A stretch of 64,000 nt of DNA from Rubrobacter calidifluminis. GTDB lineage: Bacteria; Actinomycetota; Rubrobacteria; Rubrobacterales; Rubrobacteraceae. The notes beneath the pieces are model-generated. The model was not told where the DNA came from. It saw only the letters and a list, made by a program, of their open reading frames with translations, and ran no database searches. Positions 36,184 through 46,599 of this stretch are shown in pieces; the stretch's first letter is position 1, and every line of letters begins with the position of its first letter. The stretch covers positions 62,001 to 126,000 of the forward strand of contig NZ_JAQKGV010000002.1 of the NCBI RefSeq assembly GCF_028617075.1. The letters are read 5' to 3'. A program made the position numbers and the translations under genes.

Positions 36184-38058
36184 TTGGGCAGATTCTTGAG
36201 AAACGGCGGACTGCTGTATTTCATCATACTGCTGATCTTCGCCGTTATCCTGGTACGGGTGCTCTCCACGGGTAACCAGAACGTCGAGACACTCAACTCC
36301 CAGCAGTGGATCAAGGCCGTCAGGCAGCACGAATTCGTCACCAATGTTTCGAACGGCAGCAGCAACATGCTCACGGTCCACGACCAGGAGCAGAAGGTGA
36401 CGGGCAAGCTGAAGAACGGCAAACACTTCCAGTACTCCTACCCTTCGGGTTATGACGTCGCCGGCGTTCTCAATCAGCACAACATAGCTTTCGTCACCGA
36501 CGTCCAGAAGTCCGGCTTCTGGCTCAACCTGCTCAGCTACCTCGCTCCCGCTATCCTGATCCTGATCCTCTTCGTCCTGTTCATGAGCAGCATGCAGGGC
36601 GGGGGCAACCGGGTGATGAGCTTCGGGAAGAGCCGGGCCAGGCGAATGAGCAAGGACCAGCCTAAGGTGACGTTCAAGGACGTGGCCGGGGCCGACGAGG
36701 CGGTGCAGGAGCTCACCGAGATAAAGGAGTTCCTGGAGAATCCACAGAAGTTCCAGCGGCTCGGGGCGCGTATCCCGAAGGGGGCGCTCCTGGTAGGGCC
36801 TCCGGGGACCGGCAAGACGCTGCTCGCCAGGGCCGTCGCCGGGGAGGCCGGCGTGCCCTTCTTCAGCATCTCCGGCTCGGACTTCGTCGAGATGTTCGTC
36901 GGCGTTGGGGCGAGCCGGGTGCGCGACCTCTTCGAGCAGGCCAAGCAGAACTCCCCGTGCATAATCTTCATGGACGAGATCGACGCCGTGGGGCGTCAGC
37001 GCGGGGCCGGGATGGGCGGCGGCCACGACGAGCGCGAGCAGACCCTTAACCAGCTTCTGGTCGAGATGGACGGGTTCGACACCAAGAGCGGGATCATCAT
37101 GCTCGCGGCGACCAACCGGCCGGACATCCTCGACCCGGCACTGCTGAGGCCCGGACGTTTCGACCGGCAGATAGTGGTGGACAGGCCCGATTTGCCGGGG
37201 AGGGAGAAGATCCTGCAGGTGCACACCCGCGGCAAGCCGCTCGCCGACGACGTGGACATCTCCACCATCGCGCGCAGCACGCCCGGGTTCACCGGAGCGG
37301 ATCTGGCCAACCTGGTCAACGAGGCTGCGCTGCTTGCGGCGCGGCACAACAAGGACCAGATCGGCATGGCCGAGATGGAGGAGGCCATAGACCGGGTGAT
37401 AGCCGGGCCGGAGCGCAAGACCCGCATCATCTCCGAGAAGGAGAAGGAGATCACCGCCTACCACGAGGCCGGTCACGCGATAGTCGGTGCGCTCCTGCCG
37501 GACGCCGATCCCGTGCACAAGATAACGATCATCCCGCGCGGGCAGGCCCTGGGTGTCACGATGAGCCTGCCGGCCGAGGACCGGTTCATGATGAGCCGCA
37601 AGCAGATGATGGCCCATCTGGCGCAGATGCTCGGGGGGCGGGCCGCCGAGCGGGTGGTCTTCGACGAGATAACCACCGGTGCCTCCAACGACCTCGAGCG
37701 GGTTACCCAGACCGCCCGGCAGATGGTCACCCGCTACGGCATGAGCGACAAGCTCGGCCCCCTCGCGCTTGGCCGCAACGACGGGCAGGTGTTCCTGGGG
37801 AGGGACTTCGCCTCCCACCAGCCGGATTACTCCGACGAGATAGCATTCCAGATCGACAAGGAGATAAGGCGCATCGTCGACGAGTCCTACGACACGGCGG
37901 AGGACATCCTGATCCGCAACCGGACGCTTCTGGACAAGCTGGCCCAGGCGCTCATCGAGTACGAGACCGTCGACTCCGAGCACCTCAGGAGGCTGGTCGA
38001 GGAGTACGCGGTGGACGAGGTCCATTTCGAGGGCCCGTCGGCGAGAAACGGCCACTAG
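36184..38058 (+). CDS. ftsH: ATP-dependent zinc metalloprotease FtsH
   Basis: A 624-aa membrane AAA protease. Two transmembrane segments ([18 protein letters not shown] near residues 10-27; [15 protein letters not shown] near residue 120) flank a periplasmic domain. The AAA module has Walker A GPPGTGKT (205-212), Walker [12 protein letters not shown], the pore motif and SRH ([11 protein letters not shown]). The zinc site is HEAGH (427-431) with the distal Asp in ASNDLERVT. It degrades misfolded membrane proteins and regulators. TTG start, 125 bases after hpt. Confidence 0.97.
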   Translation: MGRFLRNGGLLYFIILLIFAVILVRVLSTGNQNVETLNSQQWIKAVRQHEFVTNVSNGSSNMLTVHDQEQKVTGKLKNGKHFQYSYPSGYDVAGVLNQHNIAFVTDVQKSGFWLNLLSYLAPAILILILFVLFMSSMQGGGNRVMSFGKSRARRMSKDQPKVTFKDVAGADEAVQELTEIKEFLENPQKFQRLGARIPKGALLVGPPGTGKTLLARAVAGEAGVPFFSISGSDFVEMFVGVGASRVRDLFEQAKQNSPCIIFMDEIDAVGRQRGAGMGGGHDEREQTLNQLLVEMDGFDTKSGIIMLAATNRPDILDPALLRPGRFDRQIVVDRPDLPGREKILQVHTRGKPLADDVDISTIARSTPGFTGADLANLVNEAALLAARHNKDQIGMAEMEEAIDRVIAGPERKTRIISEKEKEITAYHEAGHAIVGALLPDADPVHKITIIPRGQALGVTMSLPAEDRFMMSRKQMMAHLAQMLGGRAAERVVFDEITTGASNDLERVTQTARQMVTRYGMSDKLGPLALGRNDGQVFLGRDFASHQPDYSDEIAFQIDKEIRRIVDESYDTAEDILIRNRTLLDKLAQALIEYETVDSEHLRRLVEEYAVDEVHFEGPSARNGH

Positions 38059-38071
38059 GAGACCGCGGGTT

Positions 38072-38944
38072 TTGGTCTGGCAGATCACGCGGGAGGTGCC
38101 CGGCGGGGCCGGGGAGTGCGGGGTATCCGGCTCCTCGCCCCGCCTCATGGGGGTGCTGAACGTCACCCCTGACTCCTTCTCCGACGGGGGGGAGTTTTTC
38201 TCTGTCGAGTCCGCTCTGGAGCACGCTCTTGCGCTGCTCGACGAAGGGGCGGAGATCCTCGATGTAGGCGGCGAGTCCACCCGCCCCGGCGCCGAGCCCG
38301 TACCGCAGGAGGAGGAGCAGAGGCGGGTGCTGCCCGCCATCCGTGCCGTCCTCGACGCTCGGCCGGGAACGAAGATCTCCGTCGACACCTACCACGCGCA
38401 AACCGCGGAGGCCGCTCTCGAGGAGGGGGCGAGCATCGTCAACGACGTCACCGCGTTGCGGGGGGACGAGCGGATGGCTTCGGTGGTCGCCGGGGCTGGA
38501 TGTGAGGTCGTGCTCATGCACATGCTCGGGGAGCCGAGGACGATGCAGCGGGACCCGCGCTACGAGGATGTGGTGCGCGAGGTGAGGGACTTCCTGCGCG
38601 AGCGGGTGGATTACGCGGTCGGGTGCGGCATCGACCCCGGCAGGATCATACTCGATCCCGGCATCGGGTTCGGCAAGACCGTGGAGCACAACCTGGAGCT
38701 CTTGCGCCGGCTGGGCGAGATCTGCGAGCTCGGGTTCCCGGTTCTCGTGGGAACCTCCCGCAAGCGTTTCATCGGGACCATAACGGGCGTGCAGACCCCG
38801 AAGGAGCGCCTGTTCGGAACCGTGGCGACCACCGTGCTGGCCTACGAGCGCGGCGCGAGCATCTTCCGGGTGCACGACGTGCGCGCCAACCGGGAGGCGC
38901 TGGACGTCGCGAGGATGCTTCTGATCGGTGAGCGGGGTGGGTGA
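38072..38944 (+). CDS. folP: Dihydropteroate synthase
   Basis: A 290-aa folate-pathway enzyme joining 6-hydroxymethyl-dihydropterin pyrophosphate to p-aminobenzoate, the sulfonamide target. The two family signatures are intact: LMGVLNVTPDSFSDGG and GAEILDVGGESTRPGAEPVP; DPGIGFGKTVEHNLELLRRL and GTSRKRFIG follow. The TTG 38072 start gives a longer N-terminus than usual and an internal GTG is possible. It overlaps folK by 17 bases. Dihydroneopterin aldolase (folB), often between these genes, is absent here. Confidence 0.93.
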   Translation: MVWQITREVPGGAGECGVSGSSPRLMGVLNVTPDSFSDGGEFFSVESALEHALALLDEGAEILDVGGESTRPGAEPVPQEEEQRRVLPAIRAVLDARPGTKISVDTYHAQTAEAALEEGASIVNDVTALRGDERMASVVAGAGCEVVLMHMLGEPRTMQRDPRYEDVVREVRDFLRERVDYAVGCGIDPGRIILDPGIGFGKTVEHNLELLRRLGEICELGFPVLVGTSRKRFIGTITGVQTPKERLFGTVATTVLAYERGASIFRVHDVRANREALDVARMLLIGERGG

Positions 38945-39437
38945 GAGGGTCTTCCTCAGCCTGGGGAGCAACCTCGGAGATCGCCTGGGGCACCTGCGCT
39001 CGGCGCTCGACGCGCTAGATCTGGGCTATCCCACGGCCATCAAGGACATCTCCCGCCTCTACGAGACGGAGCCGGTGGAGGTCTCGGGGCCCCAGCCCCC
39101 TTATCTCAACCTCGTCGCGGAGGTCGACTCCCTGATATCTCCGATGGAGCTTCTGCGTTTCTGTCAGGGTGTTGAGGCCGGACTCGGACGGCGGAAGAAA
39201 GGGGAGAAGGCGCCGCGCACGATCGACATCGACATCCTGCTCTTCGGTGATGTGGTCGGCGAGTGGCCCGGGCTTTCGCTCCCGCACCCCGGCATCCTCC
39301 GGGCGTTCAACCTCGTGGGGCTCGCGGACATAGACGCAGGGCTGTGCATCCCCGGTGCGGGGCTGGTCGTCGATCTGCTGCAGCGTTCGGACCGGGGCGG
39401 CATCAGAGAGGTAGAGGGGGTGGAGCTGCGTTGTTGA
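38928..39437 (+). CDS. folK: HPPK, 6-hydroxymethyl-dihydropterin pyrophosphokinase
   Basis: A 169-aa folate enzyme transferring pyrophosphate from ATP to the pterin. The N-terminus FLSLGSNLGDRLGHLRSALD, the middle YETEPVEVSGPQPPYLNLVA and the signature PRTIDIDILLFGDV are all present, including the magnesium-binding DIDILLF. GTG start overlaps folP. The last bases overlap the start of coaX, so folP-folK-coaX form one translationally coupled unit. Confidence 0.94.
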   Translation: MSGVGERVFLSLGSNLGDRLGHLRSALDALDLGYPTAIKDISRLYETEPVEVSGPQPPYLNLVAEVDSLISPMELLRFCQGVEAGLGRRKKGEKAPRTIDIDILLFGDVVGEWPGLSLPHPGILRAFNLVGLADIDAGLCIPGAGLVVDLLQRSDRGGIREVEGVELRC

Positions 39438-40207
39438 TGGCGGCTGACGTGGGCAACACCCAGACCGTGCTCGGCATCTTCGAGGGGGACGAGCTGCGCG
39501 CGACGTGGCGGATGGCGACCGAGCCCCACCGCATGGCCGACGAGGTGGGGGCGAGCTGTGCGTCGCTGTTCGCGCTGCGCGGGGTCGGGCTCGGGGACAT
39601 CAGCGCCATGATCATCTCCAGCGACGTACCGCCGCTCGTCCGCTCCTACAAGCACCTCGCCGAAGACCTGATGGGGGTTCCCTTCTACGCCGTCTCGGCC
39701 GGGATGAAGACCGGGCTCGAGAACCGCTACGACAACCCGGCGCAGGTCGGTTCCGACCGGATAGTCAACTCGGTCGCCGCGAGCCGCCTCTACGGCACCC
39801 CGGTGATAATCGTGGATTTCGGTACGGCGACGACCGTCTGCGCGGTCGACGCACGCGGCAGCTACCTCGGGGGGGCGATCATGCCCGGCATCTACGTCTC
39901 GCTCGAGGCCCTCGTCTCGCGGGCCGCCAAGCTCACCAGCGTGGATCTGGAAGAGAAGGTTCCCAAGGCCATCGCGACCAACACCCCGGATTCGATCCGC
40001 AGTGGCTTCGTCTACGGGTACGCGGGGGCGGTGGACTCGCTCATCCGCCGTTTCAAGGTGGAGCTCGACGCCGGCGAGGACACGAGGGTCGTGGCCACCG
40101 GGGGACCAGCTCCGGTCATCGTCGATCATTGCCGGGAGATAGAAGTCTTCGACCCCGCCCTGACGCTCAAGGGGCTCAAGATACTCTACGAGATGAACGC
40201 GGCGTGA
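39431..40207 (+). CDS. coaX: Type III pantothenate kinase
   Basis: A 258-aa CoaX, catalysing the first step of coenzyme A synthesis. DVGNTQTVLGIFEGDEL is the phosphate-binding P loop, SSDVPPLVRSY and DNPAQVGSDRIVNSVAA (PHOSPHATE 2 / pantothenate loop) follow, and IIVDFGTATTVCAVDARGSY carries the catalytic Asp and Gly-Thr. TTG 39431 is chosen because it places the usual two residues ahead of the P loop; ATG 39437 is an alternative. The start overlaps the folK stop. Confidence 0.94.
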   Translation: MLMAADVGNTQTVLGIFEGDELRATWRMATEPHRMADEVGASCASLFALRGVGLGDISAMIISSDVPPLVRSYKHLAEDLMGVPFYAVSAGMKTGLENRYDNPAQVGSDRIVNSVAASRLYGTPVIIVDFGTATTVCAVDARGSYLGGAIMPGIYVSLEALVSRAAKLTSVDLEEKVPKAIATNTPDSIRSGFVYGYAGAVDSLIRRFKVELDAGEDTRVVATGGPAPVIVDHCREIEVFDPALTLKGLKILYEMNAA

Positions 40208-40237
40208 AGCCGTTCGGAAAAATTGTCCGCGGCCTCG

Positions 40238-40266
40238 TTGAAACCTGCGGGGGGCGCTCTTATACT
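40238..40266 (+). promoter_or_regulatory. greA promoter, leaderless transcript predicted
   Basis: TTGAAA (40238-40243) and TATACT (40261-40266) are separated by exactly 17 bases. Transcription should begin near 40273 while the greA ATG is at 40277 with no ribosome site between, so the message has essentially no leader. Confidence 0.75.
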
Positions 40267-40276
40267 CTGCCAGCTT

Positions 40277-40762
40277 ATGAGCGAGAAGAACCAGGAACTG
40301 CTGACTCCAGAAGGTTACAGGAAACTGCAGGAAGAGCTCGCCTACCTGACCGAGCACCGGCGCAAGGAGGTGGCCGACCGCATACGTCAGGCCCGGGAGT
40401 TCGGGGATCTCTCCGAGAACTCGGAGTACGACGACGCCAAGAACGAGCAGTACCTGCTCGAGCGTAGGATCAGCGAGATCCAGCGCCGCCTGCGCAATGC
40501 ACGGGTGGTCGAGCGTTCGGCTTCAAACGGGGATGCCGTGGAGCTGGGCAGCCGGGTCACGATCCGGGCCGTGGGCGAGGGGAAGGAACGTACCTTCGAG
40601 ATCGTGGGTGCCAACGAGTCCGACCCCACGAGCGGCAAGCTCTCCCACGCCTCCCCGGTCGGGCGTGCCGTACTCAAGCGCCGCCCGGGAGAACGCGTGG
40701 TGGTCTCCACGCCACGCGGTTCGACGGAGTACGAGATCGTGAGCGTCGAGGACGCTGGCTAG
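40277..40762 (+). CDS. greA: Transcription elongation factor GreA
   Basis: A 161-aa GreA, which rescues backtracked RNA polymerase by stimulating transcript cleavage. ATG 40277 is used because the frame upstream of it overlaps the promoter. The N-terminal coiled coil (LQEELAYLTEHRRKEVADRI) carries the tip acidic pair in AREFGDLSENSEYDDAKNEQ, and the C-terminal FKBP-like domain has ELGSRVTIRA and SPVGRAVLKRRPGERVVVST. It is a single-gene unit between coaX and lysS with its own promoter. Confidence 0.95.
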   Translation: MSEKNQELLTPEGYRKLQEELAYLTEHRRKEVADRIRQAREFGDLSENSEYDDAKNEQYLLERRISEIQRRLRNARVVERSASNGDAVELGSRVTIRAVGEGKERTFEIVGANESDPTSGKLSHASPVGRAVLKRRPGERVVVSTPRGSTEYEIVSVEDAG

Positions 40763-40818
40763 GGAGGGCCGGTATACCCGTTTCACGATCCGGCCCTACG
40801 CCGGCGGACGGTGAGATC

Positions 40819-42294
40819 TTGAACAGCATGGTGCGCGCCACGACACCCGGATGGGCATCGCAGGTGGCAGGGGCCCTCGGGAGGGGCCCCCATGTCGTCG
40901 TCTCCGGGATCAGCCCCTCCGGCAACATCCACGTCGGCAACCTGCGGGAGGTGCTGGTCGCCGAGGCTGTGGCGCGGGCGCTGCGCGAGCGGGGGGAGAG
41001 GACGCGCTTCATCTTCCACGCCGACACGATAGACCCGCTGCGCAAGATCGCGCCGGGTATCCCCGAGACCTTCGGTGAGTTTCTGGGCCAGAGCCTCTCG
41101 CACGTACCCGACCCGGTCGGGGACTGTCATCCCTCCTACGCGGAGCACTTCCTCTCCCCGTTCGAGGAGGCGCTCGAGGAGATGGGGATGGAGATAGAGG
41201 TCCTGCGCTCGCACGAGCTCTACGAGAGCGGCGTCTACACCGACGTCATCCGCGAGGCCCTGGAGCACACGGAGGAGCTGCGGCGTATCCTGCAGGAGGT
41301 CACGGGCAGGAGGATGCCCGAAGGGTGGTCGCCCTTTCTGCCGCGTGCGGCCTCCGGACGCCTCACCGGCAACCGGGTGGTGGAGCACCTGCCGGAGGAG
41401 AGCCGGGTCGTCTACGTGGACGAGGAGGGGCACAAGGAGGTGGCGGACTACTCGAAGGGCGAGGGGAAGCTCGGCTGGAGGGTCGAGCTTCCGGCGCGCT
41501 GGAAGGCGCTCGGGGTGACCTTCGAGCCCTTCGGCAAGGACCACACCAGCCGCGGTGGATCGACCGACTCGGCGGACAGGATGGCCCGGGAGGTCTTCCG
41601 CTACCCGGTGCCGGGCCGTTACGAGTACGAGTGGATCAACATCCGGGGCCAGGGGGCGATGAGCAGCTCCAGGGGCGTGGTTCTGCTCCCGAAGGAGCTG
41701 CTCGAGGTGATGCCGCCCGACGCCCTCAGGACCATGGTGCTCGGCGCCGACCCTTCGCGGGCCCTGGACCTCGATCTGGAGAACGGGTTGCCGCGCTTCA
41801 TGGACGAATACAGGCGGGAGAGTGGACGTCCGTTCGTCCCGTTCACCCATCTGGCCATCGTCGCACAGACCGTCGGCGAGGACGTCGAGGCGGCCGCGGC
41901 GATGCTGCGCCGGGGAGGGTACGGGGAGGCTGCGGCGGATACCGGGAATCTGGCGCGGGACCTCGCCTACGCCCGCAACTGGGCTGCGCGGTGGGCGCCC
42001 GCGTCGCTGCGCTACGAGCTGCTCGACCCCGCGCAGCTGCCCTCCGCCGTCGAGAAGCTGGACGAGGAGCAGCGGGCTTATCTCAGGCGGGTGGGGAACA
42101 GGCTGCCCGACGAGTCGGAAGCCGCAGAGATACAGGACCTTCTCTACTCGACGGCCAGAGAGATGGGGCTCAAGCCGAAGAAGGCCTTCGCGGCGGTCTA
42201 CACCGTGCTGCTCGGCAGGCAGAGCGGGCCCAAGGCCGGGCCCTTCCTGGCCTCTCTCCCCACCGAGGTCGTGAGGGAGCGCTTCATGGTGTAA
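40819..42294 (+). CDS. lysS: Lysyl-tRNA synthetase, class I
   Basis: A 491-aa class I LysRS of the archaeal/spirochaete type, not the class II enzyme common in bacteria. The class I ATP signatures are SPSGNIHVGN (HIGH type, residues 32-41) and MSSSRG (KMSKS type, residues 281-286). Other family pieces are FEPFGKDHTSRGGSTDSADR and YEYEWINIRGQGAMSSS. TTG start at 40819 with GAGAT-rich upstream sequence and poor ribosome site. It stands alone between greA and the clpC upstream region. Whether a class II copy exists elsewhere cannot be seen. Confidence 0.93.
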   Translation: MNSMVRATTPGWASQVAGALGRGPHVVVSGISPSGNIHVGNLREVLVAEAVARALRERGERTRFIFHADTIDPLRKIAPGIPETFGEFLGQSLSHVPDPVGDCHPSYAEHFLSPFEEALEEMGMEIEVLRSHELYESGVYTDVIREALEHTEELRRILQEVTGRRMPEGWSPFLPRAASGRLTGNRVVEHLPEESRVVYVDEEGHKEVADYSKGEGKLGWRVELPARWKALGVTFEPFGKDHTSRGGSTDSADRMAREVFRYPVPGRYEYEWINIRGQGAMSSSRGVVLLPKELLEVMPPDALRTMVLGADPSRALDLDLENGLPRFMDEYRRESGRPFVPFTHLAIVAQTVGEDVEAAAAMLRRGGYGEAAADTGNLARDLAYARNWAARWAPASLRYELLDPAQLPSAVEKLDEEQRAYLRRVGNRLPDESEAAEIQDLLYSTAREMGLKPKKAFAAVYTVLLGRQSGPKAGPFLASLPTEVVRERFMV

Positions 42295-42591
42295 TATTTA
42301 TCACCAGTTCGATCCGTCGGGGTGCTAGACTCGCGGATGTACTGGCGTTTCTAAGGTTGAGGAAGAGACATCTTTAGCGCTCTTAGCGTAAAGGCCCGCG
42401 AAAGTCAAATGGGCGTGGCCGAATCCTTGTATACTTCATGGTGGTTGGTGTGATGAGAAAGAGGTTCCGCAGGTGGCCCCGAAGAGCAAGCTCTCACCGA
42501 TGTACAGGCTATATAGATCAAACCATATACACAGAGTAACTGTACCCTATACCGTGAAGGACCCTCGGGATTATAGAGGAGGCTCCCGCTG
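42295..42591 (+). promoter_or_regulatory. clpC upstream region
   Basis: A 297-base gap, AT-richer than its flanks. It has TATACT at 42430-42435 and several other AT hexamers (TATATA near 42511, TATACC near 42551), so one or more promoters are likely. A small frame, 42438-42539, encodes a 33-aa Arg-rich peptide but has no ribosome site. GAGGAGG precedes the clpC ATG. No CtsR box, CIRCE or HAIR repeat was found. Confidence 0.5.
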
Positions 42592-45087
42592 ATGTTTGAA
42601 CGATTCACGGAGAGGGCCCGCAAGGTCGTCGTTCTGGCCCAGGAGGAGGCCAGGCACTTCAACCACAACTACATCGGGACCGAGCATCTGCTCCTCGGTC
42701 TGCTGCGCGAGGACGAGGGCGTCGCCGCCCGGGCGCTGACTTCACTCGGGGTCACGCTGGACGACGTCAGAGAGCAGGTCGAGAGCATCGTCGGCTACGG
42801 CGAGGAGGGGACCGGTGGTCAGGCTCCGTTCACGCCCCGCTCGAAGAAGGTTCTCGAGCTCGCGCTGAGAGAGGCGCTGCAGCTCGGGCACAACTACATC
42901 GGCACCGAGCACATCCTGCTCGGGCTCGTGCGCGAGTCCGAGGGGGTGGCGGCGAGGGTGCTCTCCAACCTCGACGTCGATCCGGACAAGGTCAGGCGCA
43001 AGGTGGTGGAGCTCCTCGGCGGCGGCCGGGCCCAGAGGGGGCGCGAGGCCGTCGGGAGAGGTGGGGCCGAGGCCCGCAGGCCGAAGACGCGCCAGCTCGA
43101 CCAGTACGGGCGCAACCTCACGGCGCTCGCGATGGAGGACAAGCTCGACCCGGTCATCGGACGCACGCAGGAGATCGAGCGGATCATGCAGATCCTGGTG
43201 CGCCGCACCAAGAACAACCCGGTGATCATCGGCGAGCCGGGGGTCGGCAAGACCGCGATCGTCGAGGGGCTGGCCAACGAGATCGCGGCCGGGCGTGTTC
43301 CGGACCTGCTCGCCAACAAGGAGGTCTACACGCTCGATCTGGGGGCGCTGGTCGCGGGCTCGAAGTACCGCGGCGAATTCGAGGAGCGCCTCAAGAAGAT
43401 AATGAAGGAGATCACCGACCACGGTGACATCATCCTCTTCATCGACGAGATCCACAACCTCGTCGGAGCGGGGGCGGCGGAAGGGGCGATCGACGCCGCT
43501 TCGATCCTCAAGCCAGCTCTCGCCAGGGGCGAGCTGCAGGTGATCGGTGCCACGACGATCGACGAGTACCGCAAGCACCTGGAGAAGGACAAGGCGCTCG
43601 AGCGTCGCTTCCAGGTCATCCAGGTCGGCGAGCCGAGCGTCGAGGAGACCGAGCTCATCCTCAAGGGGCTCAGGGACAAGTACGAGGCGCACCACAAGCT
43701 GCACATAACCGACGAGGCGCTGCGCGCCGCCTCGCAGCTCGGCGACCGCTACATCTCCGACCGCTTCCTGCCGGACAAGGCGATAGACCTGGTCGACGAG
43801 GCGGCCTCGAAGATGCGCATAAAGACGATGTCGCAGCCCCCGTACTACAAGGAGGTCGACGAGGAGCTCGCGCAGGTTCGGGCCCAGAAGGAGGCCGCCA
43901 TCGACGCGCAGGAGTACGAGAAGGCGGCGCGACTGAGGGACAGCGAGCGTGAGCTGGCGCTCAGGCGCCGCGAGCTCGACCAGCAGTGGCGGCAGGGCGA
44001 GGGCGAGAAGCAGGTCTCCATCGGGGAGAACGAGATCGCGGAGATCGTCTCCATGTGGACCGGCATCCCGGTCAAGAAGCTCACCGAGGAGGAATCCGAG
44101 CGGCTTTTGCACATGGAGGAGGCCCTGCACGGGCGCGTCGTGGGGCAGGACGAAGCCATAAAGGCAGTCAGCCGCTCCATCCGGCGCACGATGGCGGGCC
44201 TCAAGGACCCGAACCGCCCGAGCGGCTCGTTCGTCTTCCTCGGGCCGACCGGCGTCGGGAAGACCGAGCTCGCCCGCACGCTCGCAGAGTACCTCTTCGG
44301 TGACCAGAACGCGATGATCCGGCTCGACATGTCCGAGTACATGGAGCGGCACACCGTGAGCCGGCTGGTCGGCTCGCCTCCGGGGTACGTCGGCTACGAC
44401 GAGGGTGGACAGCTCACCGAGGCCGTCCGGCGCAAGCCGTACTCGGTGGTGCTCTTCGACGAGATCGAGAAGGCCCACCCGGACGTGTTCAACATCCTGC
44501 TGCAGATCCTGGAGGACGGGCAGCTCACCGACGCCCAGGGGCGCAAGGTCGACTTCAAGAACGTCGTCCTGATCATGACCTCCAACGTCGGGGCGCAGCA
44601 CATCAACAAGACCAAGACTCTGGGCTTCGGCGCCGGTGAAGAGGGGCTCTCCTACAAGGAGATGAAGTCCCGGGTGACGAGCGAGCTGAGGAAGATCTTC
44701 CGTCCCGAGCTCTTGAACAGGATCGACGAGGTCATCGTCTTCCACAAGCTCGAGCGGGAGCACGTGCGCCAGATCATCGAGATCCAGATAAAGCGGCTGC
44801 GCAACCAGCTCGCCGAGCGCGACGTGACCCTGGAGTTCACCACCGAGGCGCTCGACAAGCTCGCCGAGGCCGGCTACGACCCGGCGTTCGGGGCGAGGCC
44901 CTTGAAGCGGGTCCTGCAGCGGATGGTCGAGGATCCGATGAGCGAGATGATCCTGCGGGGTGAGGTCCCCAACGGGTCGAAGGTGATCGTCGAGGCGAAC
45001 GACATCTCGGCCGACGATGCCACCGACGACCAGTCCATCGTGGACTTCAAGGTCATCCAACCCAAGGAGGTCGTGAAGGCCGAGTAG
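42592..45087 (+). CDS. clpC: ATP-dependent Clp protease ATPase subunit ClpC
   Basis: An 831-aa Hsp100 unfoldase that feeds ClpP. The two N-terminal repeats ([40 protein letters not shown]), first AAA module with Walker A GEPGVGKT, a middle UVR-type coiled region ([20 protein letters not shown]), and second AAA module with Walker A GPTGVGKT, Walker [12 protein letters not shown], are complete. Neither ctsR nor mcsA/mcsB precedes it, as in actinobacteria. GAGGAGG ribosome site. A strong terminator follows. Confidence 0.97.
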   Translation: MFERFTERARKVVVLAQEEARHFNHNYIGTEHLLLGLLREDEGVAARALTSLGVTLDDVREQVESIVGYGEEGTGGQAPFTPRSKKVLELALREALQLGHNYIGTEHILLGLVRESEGVAARVLSNLDVDPDKVRRKVVELLGGGRAQRGREAVGRGGAEARRPKTRQLDQYGRNLTALAMEDKLDPVIGRTQEIERIMQILVRRTKNNPVIIGEPGVGKTAIVEGLANEIAAGRVPDLLANKEVYTLDLGALVAGSKYRGEFEERLKKIMKEITDHGDIILFIDEIHNLVGAGAAEGAIDAASILKPALARGELQVIGATTIDEYRKHLEKDKALERRFQVIQVGEPSVEETELILKGLRDKYEAHHKLHITDEALRAASQLGDRYISDRFLPDKAIDLVDEAASKMRIKTMSQPPYYKEVDEELAQVRAQKEAAIDAQEYEKAARLRDSERELALRRRELDQQWRQGEGEKQVSIGENEIAEIVSMWTGIPVKKLTEEESERLLHMEEALHGRVVGQDEAIKAVSRSIRRTMAGLKDPNRPSGSFVFLGPTGVGKTELARTLAEYLFGDQNAMIRLDMSEYMERHTVSRLVGSPPGYVGYDEGGQLTEAVRRKPYSVVLFDEIEKAHPDVFNILLQILEDGQLTDAQGRKVDFKNVVLIMTSNVGAQHINKTKTLGFGAGEEGLSYKEMKSRVTSELRKIFRPELLNRIDEVIVFHKLEREHVRQIIEIQIKRLRNQLAERDVTLEFTTEALDKLAEAGYDPAFGARPLKRVLQRMVEDPMSEMILRGEVPNGSKVIVEANDISADDATDDQSIVDFKVIQPKEVVKAE

Positions 45088-45123
45088 CCGCTCTCTCTGC
45101 GAGAGCTGGTTCTGCCGGGAAGG

Positions 45124-45160
45124 CTGCGCCCCCACTCGAGTGGGGGCGCAGCTCTTCTTT
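45124..45160 (+). terminator. Terminator after clpC
   Basis: A perfect 30-base palindrome (45124-45153; arms GCTGCGCCCCCACTC/GAGTGGGGGCGCAGC) is followed by TCTTCTTTC, 36 bases past the clpC stop. Typical intrinsic terminator, with a slightly interrupted T run. Confidence 0.85.
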
Positions 45161-45195
45161 CACTGTTTTCTTCTGGAGAAGGACCGACGATACCT

Positions 45196-45201
45196 TACAA
45201 T
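45196..45201 (+). promoter_or_regulatory. -10 element of radA (leaderless)
   Basis: TACAAT ends six bases before the radA ATG and no ribosome site precedes it, predicting a leaderless transcript. The -35 is weak. Confidence 0.5.
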
Positions 45202-45207
45202 CACCTC

Positions 45208-46599
45208 ATGCCTTCGAAGACCGTCTACGTCTGCTCTAACTGCGGTCACGAGGAGCCCAAGTGGCTCGGCCGCTGCCCGGAGTGCGGGCAGTGGAGCACG
45301 TTCGCCGAGGAGCTGAGGGATTCCGCAAAGGGTTCGGCCACGGGTTTCGCGAGCCGGGCCGCGAGGCGTGGCGCCGCCGCACCGACGTTCTCGATGGGGG
45401 ATGTGGTAGCGGAGCGGGAGAGACGTCTCAAGACCGGTATGGCCGAGCTCGACCGGGTGCTCGGGGGCGGTCTCGTGCCCGGGTCTCTGGTACTCGTCGG
45501 AGGGGAACCCGGGGTGGGAAAGAGCACGCTGCTTCTGCAGATGATGGGACACCTCGGGGGGAGGTGCCTCATGGTCTCGGGCGAGGAATCCCCGCGGCAG
45601 GTCGCGATGAGCGCCCGCAGGATAGGGGTCGGGGAGTCCGGTTTCCGGGTGCTCGCCGAGACCGACGTCGACGTGATAGAGGCGACCATCCTGGAGGAGA
45701 GGCCCGAGGTCGTGGTGGTCGACTCGATCCAGACGCTCTACTCGCCTGATCTCTCCGGGGCTCCGGGGAGCGTCGGGCAGGTACGAGAGAGCGCCGCCAG
45801 GCTGATGCGTGTGGCCAAGAGCGAGGGAATCGCGGTCGTCCTCGTCGGGCACGTGACCAAGGAGGGTTCGATCGCCGGGCCGAGGGTGCTCGAGCACATG
45901 GTGGACACAGTGCTCCAGTTCGAGGGGGACCGCTTTCAGGCCTTCCGCGTGCTGCGGGGGTTGAAGAACCGTTTCGGCTCGACCAACGAGGTCGGCGTCT
46001 TCGAGATGACCGGCAGGGGGATGGTCGAGGTCTCCGATCCTTCGGCTTTCTTCCTCTCCGAGCGTGAGGGAGGGACTCCGCCTGGGGTGGTGACGGTCTG
46101 CCTCATGGAGGGTACGAGGCCGATGCTGGTCGAGATAGAGAGCCTAGTTTCTCCGAGCCACCTCGCCGTGCCGCGCCGCATGGGGGGTGGGGTGGATGCG
46201 GGCCGGGTGAGCATGCTCTGCGCCGTGCTCTCGCGCCGGGCCGGCCTCTCCCTCGGCTCTCAGGACGTCTACGTCAACGTCTCCGGAGGGGTGCGTGTCG
46301 AGGAACCCGCGGCCGACCTCGGGGTGGCGCTGGCCATAGCATCGGCCCTTCGGGACCGCCCGATACAGGCGGGAACGGCGTGCTTCGGCGAGGTAGGGCT
46401 GACCGGAGACCTGAGGGCCGTCCCCGGGGCCGAGCGGCGTGAGAGGGAGCTCCTCAAGATGGGCTTCACGCGTATAATTAGGCCGAAGGTCCGTTCCAGG
46501 CGTCGTGCGGCAGACGGAGGTGCCCGTCGAGCAGGAAGAGATCCAGGTCCGGTGGAGGTAAGGACGCTGCAGGAGGCGGTAGAGGCCGCACTCTCGTGA
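45208..46599 (+). CDS. radA: DNA repair protein RadA (Sms)
   Basis: A 463-aa RecA-like helicase acting in branch migration of recombination intermediates. The N-terminal zinc finger CSNCGHEEPKWLGRCPECGQ, Walker A GGEPGVGKST, Walker B region VVVVDSIQTLY, the RadA-specific KNRFG motif (LKNRFGSTNEVG) and the C-terminal Lon-like domain (LGSQDVYVNVSGGVRVEEPA, GEVGLTGDLRAVPGAERR) are in the expected order. It overlaps disA by four bases (GTGA); radA-disA pairing is conserved in Gram-positive bacteria. Confidence 0.96.
   Translation: MPSKTVYVCSNCGHEEPKWLGRCPECGQWSTFAEELRDSAKGSATGFASRAARRGAAAPTFSMGDVVAERERRLKTGMAELDRVLGGGLVPGSLVLVGGEPGVGKSTLLLQMMGHLGGRCLMVSGEESPRQVAMSARRIGVGESGFRVLAETDVDVIEATILEERPEVVVVDSIQTLYSPDLSGAPGSVGQVRESAARLMRVAKSEGIAVVLVGHVTKEGSIAGPRVLEHMVDTVLQFEGDRFQAFRVLRGLKNRFGSTNEVGVFEMTGRGMVEVSDPSAFFLSEREGGTPPGVVTVCLMEGTRPMLVEIESLVSPSHLAVPRRMGGGVDAGRVSMLCAVLSRRAGLSLGSQDVYVNVSGGVRVEEPAADLGVALAIASALRDRPIQAGTACFGEVGLTGDLRAVPGAERRERELLKMGFTRIIRPKVRSRRRAADGGARRAGRDPGPVEVRTLQEAVEAALS

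Noticed and set aside
42438-42539. A 33-aa frame upstream of clpC after a TATACT.
   Set aside because: The start is only two bases after the -10, no ribosome site, and the peptide is unremarkable; not enough to call a gene.
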